Origin: Desulfurococcales archaeon
Lineage (GTDB): Archaea; Thermoproteota; Thermoprotei_A; Sulfolobales; NBVN01
NCBI GenBank assembly: GCA_015521325.1
Contig: WAOK01000013.1
Coordinates: forward strand, 1-43,917
Direction: 5' to 3'
DNA: 43,917 bases
The notes below the pieces were generated by a model. It was not told where the DNA came from and ran no database searches. It saw only the letters and a program-made list of their open reading frames with translations. Below are positions 40,441 through 43,917 of this stretch, in pieces; the first letter of the stretch is position 1; every line of letters starts with the position of its first letter. The translations under genes and the position numbers were made by a program.

Positions 40441-40758
40441 TTGACCCGCTCTTTTACTGAAGAAACGCTTAAGCTGATTGAGGAGGCACGCGTCCTTAAG
40501 CAGGAAATAAGCGCAGTTCGCTCGATGCTTACCGAGGTCGAGGAAGCCATAAAGTTGCTCGACAGGATAGGGTGGGACAGGAGGTTCTTCCGCCTCCTCG
40601 CCGGCCTGCTGATCGAGGTACCGCCTGAGGAGGCCAGGCAGTACCTCCTCGACAAGAAGGACGTCCTAGAGGCCAGGCTCAAGGCCCTTGAGGAGAGGGA
40701 GAGGAGTATTCGGGAGAGGCTCGGCCGAGTCCTTAAAGCCGTCCCCGCAAGACCATAA
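40441..40758 (+). CDS. Prefoldin-beta-like coiled-coil protein
   Basis: About 105 residues. Two coiled-coil helices (about 5-45 and 65-100) are joined by a hairpin region where the sequence matches the beta-prefoldin order: VEEAIKLLDRIGWDRRFFRLLAGLLIEVPPEEARQYLLDKKDVLEARLKALEERERSIRERL. It is divergent (no DxxVYKxVGxLLVKV exactly), so it may be the real beta subunit or a paralogue. The TTG at 40441 has GGGGGTG 6 bases upstream; a GTG at 40432 is an alternative. Between pfdA and an MFS gene. Confidence 0.7.
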   Translation: MTRSFTEETLKLIEEARVLKQEISAVRSMLTEVEEAIKLLDRIGWDRRFFRLLAGLLIEVPPEEARQYLLDKKDVLEARLKALEERERSIRERLGRVLKAVPARP

Positions 40759-40769
40759 GGTAAGGCGGG

Positions 40770-41834
40770 TTGCGGTCGATCACCGATGAGAGAGCATTTG
40801 CCACCTCGATGGTCAGTGTCGTGGCCCTGATGGTGATTGTTGGTGTAGTGACGCCTCACCTAAGCATAAAGGTTCTTGAGAACGAGGGCCTTCTCTGGGT
40901 CTCCCTGCTCACACTAGCGTACATGGTTGCCAGGGCGTTTGCTTCCATAGCGCATGCTGCCCTCTACAGAGTCCTATCCGTCAAGGCCTTGGGGGTAATT
41001 GGTTTATCAGCGATCATGGGGAGCTACACCCTCTACGCCCTCTCGCCTACGGTGATCTACCCGGCCATTAAGCTCATTGAGGGCTTCGCCGCCGGGCTCT
41101 TCTGGCCCCTCATGCAGACACTGATCGTTGACTCCGTAGACCCTAGGTGGAGGAGTCGCTGGATGAGCATATACTTCATAGCGGGCGCGGTAGCTGGCTA
41201 CGCTGGCTACGCCATAGGATCGCTGGTGTACTCCCTCCTCGGGCCAGGCCTCATAATATGGGCTGGCGTGGGTGCAGGTGTTGGGTTCATTATTACTTAC
41301 GCCCTGATGGCCCCAGGTAAGAGGGTCTCTGTGAGGAAAGGTTCCTCACCGGGGTTTCGGGAGGTCTTCACCGACCTGGGTAGGGTGTGGGCGTACGTGC
41401 CCATTATCCTTCTGGTCGGCGGGGTGAACGGGCTGATGAAGGACTACCTATTCGCCTACACGAAGGAGGTGACGGGGATGGACGAGCCCACGCTGAGGAA
41501 CTACTGGTCAATGATAGGGTTCGCTGGCCTGGTACTGAGCTACCTCCTGGCCTACGTGCAGGAGGGTATGGGCAGGACCCGCGCCGTGCTAGCGATATCT
41601 ACCGCGCTGGTGGCCTCTGCTTCATTAATGCTCGTAGCTAGGGACTCGGTCACGGTTTTCGCTGTGCTCACAGCCACTACCGTTGGTCTCAGGGTCATAA
41701 GGCCCGTGCTCCGGGGGGTCGTCAGTAACGCCGCCAGCAGGCCGGAGCACGGCATCGCCCTAGTCAACGCTTTCTCGAACATAGCCGCTGGGACGGCGCC
41801 GGTGATCGTCGCGCTCTTAGCAACGATCGCCTGA
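40770..41834 (+). CDS. Major facilitator superfamily transporter
   Basis: 354 residues, about 11-12 membrane helices; shorter than most MFS proteins (about 400). The loop after helix 4 reads VDPRWRSRWMSIYFIAGAVAGYAGYAIG, the MFS motif-A/C-like region, and the middle loop (about 190-215, KRVSVRKGSSPGF) divides two six-helix halves. Substrate unknown. TTG start with AAGGCGGG just upstream, 11 bases after the prefoldin-beta-like gene, so it may lie in the same transcript without a functional link. It converges on the MscS gene, one base between the two. Confidence 0.8.
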   Translation: MRSITDERAFATSMVSVVALMVIVGVVTPHLSIKVLENEGLLWVSLLTLAYMVARAFASIAHAALYRVLSVKALGVIGLSAIMGSYTLYALSPTVIYPAIKLIEGFAAGLFWPLMQTLIVDSVDPRWRSRWMSIYFIAGAVAGYAGYAIGSLVYSLLGPGLIIWAGVGAGVGFIITYALMAPGKRVSVRKGSSPGFREVFTDLGRVWAYVPIILLVGGVNGLMKDYLFAYTKEVTGMDEPTLRNYWSMIGFAGLVLSYLLAYVQEGMGRTRAVLAISTALVASASLMLVARDSVTVFAVLTATTVGLRVIRPVLRGVVSNAASRPEHGIALVNAFSNIAAGTAPVIVALLATIA

Positions 41835-41835
41835 T

Positions 41836-42666
41836 TCAGGCCTGACCCCTTATGTGTACATCGAGCTGTGGGAACGGTATCTCTATCCCAGCTTCCGTCA
41901 GGCCCTCGTACACCGCCTTTATTAGTTCCGACCTAACTCTACCGTAGTCCTCCTTTCTCACCCACGCCCTTAGCTGGAGGTTTATCGAGGAATCCGCGAG
42001 CTCTGTGACGACCGCCTGAGGGGCCGGGTTCTTCAGCACTGACTCATTGCCCCTCGCAATCTCCAGTAACGTACTGATCGCTTTGTTCAGGTCTGTACCG
42101 TACGCTACACCCACACTCACCGTTACCCTCCTTATGGGTTCCCTGGTGTAGTTGGTCATGGGCGACCCCCACACGGAGCGGTTAGGTATGGTAATGACTG
42201 CGTTGTCGAACGTCTTAAGCCTAGTCGACATGATCCCTACCTCCTCAACCACACCGGAATAACCCGCCACGTCTATGAAGTCGCCCTTGCTGAAGGGCCT
42301 CATAGTCGCTAGCCATATGCCGGCTGCCATGTTAGCCCAGGTGTCCTGTAAGCCAAAGCCTATCACGAACGCCATTATCGCCGATAGGCCGAGTCCAACA
42401 GTGCTTGTGTCGACCCCGATTAGTGGGAGAGTTGCGAGCACTACGATGACATAGCCTACCGCCTTCACAAGGTTCGCCACTAGACCAGCAACGAGCTCTG
42501 GCGCGCCTGCCCTCAGCATGGCGTGCCTGACGGCGCTGATAACTAACTTTATGACTACGTAGCCGAGAATCAGTGCAGCAACGAACCACAAGATCTGTGC
42601 TAGAGTGACTGGCGTGCCGGGTATAGGGGTGTTTAGGAAGCCAAGGTATGTACTGTTCAGATCCAT
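41836..42666 (-). CDS. MscS family small-conductance mechanosensitive channel
   Basis: 276 residues. Three membrane helices at the N-terminus (about 25-50, 68-90, 95-115), the last being the pore helix VGLGLSAIMAFVIGFGLQDTWANMAAGIWLATMRPFSKGDFIDV, followed by the beta domain (GVVEEVGIMSTRLKTFDNAVITIPN) and the C-terminal alpha/beta domain (about 170-275). It opens under membrane tension to release solutes in osmotic downshock. ATG start; a CTTATTAG box lies about 30 bases upstream, so a near-leaderless message. A second, CmpX-like relative is at 5162-6031. Confidence 0.93.
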   Translation of the reverse strand: MDLNSTYLGFLNTPIPGTPVTLAQILWFVAALILGYVVIKLVISAVRHAMLRAGAPELVAGLVANLVKAVGYVIVVLATLPLIGVDTSTVGLGLSAIMAFVIGFGLQDTWANMAAGIWLATMRPFSKGDFIDVAGYSGVVEEVGIMSTRLKTFDNAVITIPNRSVWGSPMTNYTREPIRRVTVSVGVAYGTDLNKAISTLLEIARGNESVLKNPAPQAVVTELADSSINLQLRAWVRKEDYGRVRSELIKAVYEGLTEAGIEIPFPQLDVHIRGQA

Positions 42667-42722
42667 TTATAGAGCCCAGCTAATACCAAGCACCCACTAA
42701 TAAGTGAGTCCAAAACAGCCGG

Positions 42723-43142
42723 TTACCTGCTGGAGTTCTCCTTATATTTCTTTATTTTCCTATAGACAGCAGAGTAGGATAGTCCGAGCTCCTCAGCGAT
42801 CTTCTTTACTGGGACACCCTTCTCCCACATCCTAATGATCTTTTTCTCAAGCCTCTTACCTATCCTGCGCCTCCTCTGCTTCCTCGGTCTGCTGGCCTTA
42901 CGCACCTCAGCAGGCTTCTGCGGAATAGATAGCACCTCAGCAACGCTCTCATAGAAGCTGAAGTTCTCGGCCTCTATCTCCTCAATGGAGGGGGCCGGTT
43001 GAGGGGGTAGGACAGCTAGCTCTTCTTCATCGACCTCCTCGACACCGATCCTCCTCCTAATGAGTTCCGTGACCAGGAGCGTTCCGACAACTGCTGTCGA
43101 CGCCGCGATTAGTACGTAAGGACTCGCTGACAACTCACCCAA
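42723..43142 (-). CDS. Membrane-anchored helix-turn-helix protein
   Basis: 139 residues. Residues about 7-30 (YVLIAASTAVVGTLLVTELIRRR) form one membrane helix; 31-80 are acidic and proline-rich; 85-100 are very basic (SRPRKQRRRRIGKR); 100-135 are a homeodomain-like/resolvase-type HTH: KKIIRMWEKGVPVKKIAEELGLSYSAVYRKIKKY. So a DNA-binding domain is tethered to the membrane by its N-terminus. No catalytic resolvase domain is present. The TTG start has the box TTATAACTTAA about 30 bases upstream. It is upstream of and codirectional with the MscS gene (56 bases), so it might control membrane-stress genes or anchor DNA. Function unknown. Confidence 0.7.
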   Translation of the reverse strand: MGELSASPYVLIAASTAVVGTLLVTELIRRRIGVEEVDEEELAVLPPQPAPSIEEIEAENFSFYESVAEVLSIPQKPAEVRKASRPRKQRRRRIGKRLEKKIIRMWEKGVPVKKIAEELGLSYSAVYRKIKKYKENSSR

Positions 43143-43190
43143 CCCATTAATTCTTGCTGGCCCGCGTTAAGTTATAAGGTGTAGGGCAGT

Positions 43191-43917
43191 TCACCCCGTC
43201 CCACGGGCCCACCTCATCAGCCCTTCACCACTCACAGCAGCGGCATCGCCTGTGAAGCCCTCGCGGCAAACGACACCGAACCTCTCGCACCCCTCCCTTA
43301 GTCTTCGCCAGAAGCGTCCCCAATCATATCTCCTTGCGGACAGGGATGCCTCACGCAGCGGATGCGAGGGAGCGAGCATGAAGGGCTTCACGTGGAGTGA
43401 GTCGTAATATAGCACAGACCCGGTTGAGGCCGCCAGCCTAAGCAGTCCCTCAACAACGTCGTCACCATCGTTTACTCCGGGGATGACCGGCCCGTAGAAC
43501 ACCCAGGTCTTTATACCCTCCGATGATAGATCCTCAAGTGCCCTGACCCTCTCTCTTGGGGGAGGCGCGCCGGGCTCTAACCACCTCGCCACCCTTTCGT
43601 CAAGGGTCGTTATGGTGAACCCCACATCCACCGAGCCCCTATACTCCACGAGTATGTCCTTGTCTCTAGTGACTAACCAGGACTTCGTCTGTATGCTGGT
43701 TCTCAGACCCCTCCGGAGGAGAACCCTTAAGGACTCTCTGGTGAGGCCGTACTCCTTCTCTACGGGCTGGTATGGGTCCGTGACGGTGCCGACCCCCACA
43801 ACGCCCCTCACGCTGGAGGCCTCCCGCCTGAGGAGTTCTATCAGGTTTACCTTCACCAGTACTACCTCCCCCCACCTCTCCCTAACCTCTTCCCTGCCTG
43901 TGTAGAACCTAGCGTAG
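43191..43917 (-). CDS. Radical SAM protein (spore-photoproduct-lyase-like group), C-terminal part
   Basis: The frame is open to the window edge; the visible part is about 241 residues including YARFYTGREEVRERWGEVV, the typical continuation of the CxxxCxYCYARF cluster motif whose Cys residues lie beyond the window. Further blocks VGVGTVTDPYQPVEKEYGLTRESL and TSIQTKSWLVTRDKDIL, VGFTITTLDERVARWLEPGAPPPRERVRALEDL and FYGPVIPGVND belong to the SPL/Rv2578c-like radical SAM group (COG1533). An ATG-like internal start (43856) is not a true start. Substrate unknown; members act on DNA damage or proteins. It ends 48 bases before the membrane HTH gene start. Confidence 0.85.
   Translation of the reverse strand, partial: YARFYTGREEVRERWGEVVLVKVNLIELLRREASSVRGVVGVGTVTDPYQPVEKEYGLTRESLRVLLRRGLRTSIQTKSWLVTRDKDILVEYRGSVDVGFTITTLDERVARWLEPGAPPPRERVRALEDLSSEGIKTWVFYGPVIPGVNDGDDVVEGLLRLAASTGSVLYYDSLHVKPFMLAPSHPLREASLSARRYDWGRFWRRLREGCERFGVVCREGFTGDAAAVSGEGLMRWARGTG

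Overview
The window reads as a gene-dense chromosome segment of a thermophilic archaeon, most likely a member of the Thermoproteota (crenarchaeal lineages). The reasons are: archaeal-type prolyl-tRNA synthetase, prefoldin, a DUF2070 membrane protein, an archaeal PF01637-type ATPase, a PaREP1-family gene, the LysW carrier-protein lysine pathway, very frequent AGG/ATA codons, many GTG/TTG starts, TATA-like boxes about 25-30 nt ahead of starts (leaderless or short-leader transcripts), and genes that often overlap by a few bases. No rRNA, tRNA, CRISPR array or insertion sequence was recognised. No finer taxonomic claim is made.

Layout. 1-12.5 kb is mixed housekeeping and membrane genes: the end of a membrane protein, an iron-sulfur flavoprotein, a P2A-type Ca2+-like ATPase, proS, a TM-helix (CmpX-like) channel protein, a membrane-anchored alpha/beta hydrolase, DUF2070, an HD phosphohydrolase, a CDF metal transporter and a CBS protein. 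12.6-18.5 kb is central carbon metabolism: pyruvate kinase, a two-gene nuclease-like pair (PD-(D/E)XK and DUF429), then a tightly overlapped four-subunit 2-oxoacid:ferredoxin oxidoreductase operon (delta-alpha-beta-gamma) preceded by a small Roadblock/LC7-like protein.

18.6-25.7 kb looks more accessory: a small HD hydrolase, a 760-residue glycoside-hydrolase-like protein, a PaREP1 gene split by a frameshift at a G run, an aldo-keto reductase, an E1-like ThiF/MoeB protein coupled to a HAD-like protein, an orphan HicB-like protein, and an archaeal ATPase whose start is directly preceded by two identical 15-bp palindromes placed just after a TATA box. 25.7-29.9 kb holds a CPA2 antiporter, an aminopropyltransferase of the thermospermine-synthase type, a glycerophosphodiester phosphodiesterase and a short creatininase-like protein.

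29.9-39.8 kb is a complete alpha-aminoadipate lysine pathway: lysK-lysJ-lysX-lysW on the minus strand and, divergently, lysY-lysZ-lysM, then a homocitrate-synthase candidate, homoaconitase large and small subunits and homoisocitrate dehydrogenase. The first enzyme is unusual: it looks closer to Re-citrate synthases than to classical LysS. The neighbouring 2-oxoacid oxidoreductase may exchange 2-oxoglutarate, the acceptor of the first lysine step. 39.9-43.9 kb carries prefoldin alpha and a prefoldin-beta-like gene in tandem, an MFS transporter, an MscS channel, a membrane-anchored helix-turn-helix protein, and the C-terminal part of a radical SAM protein that runs off the window.
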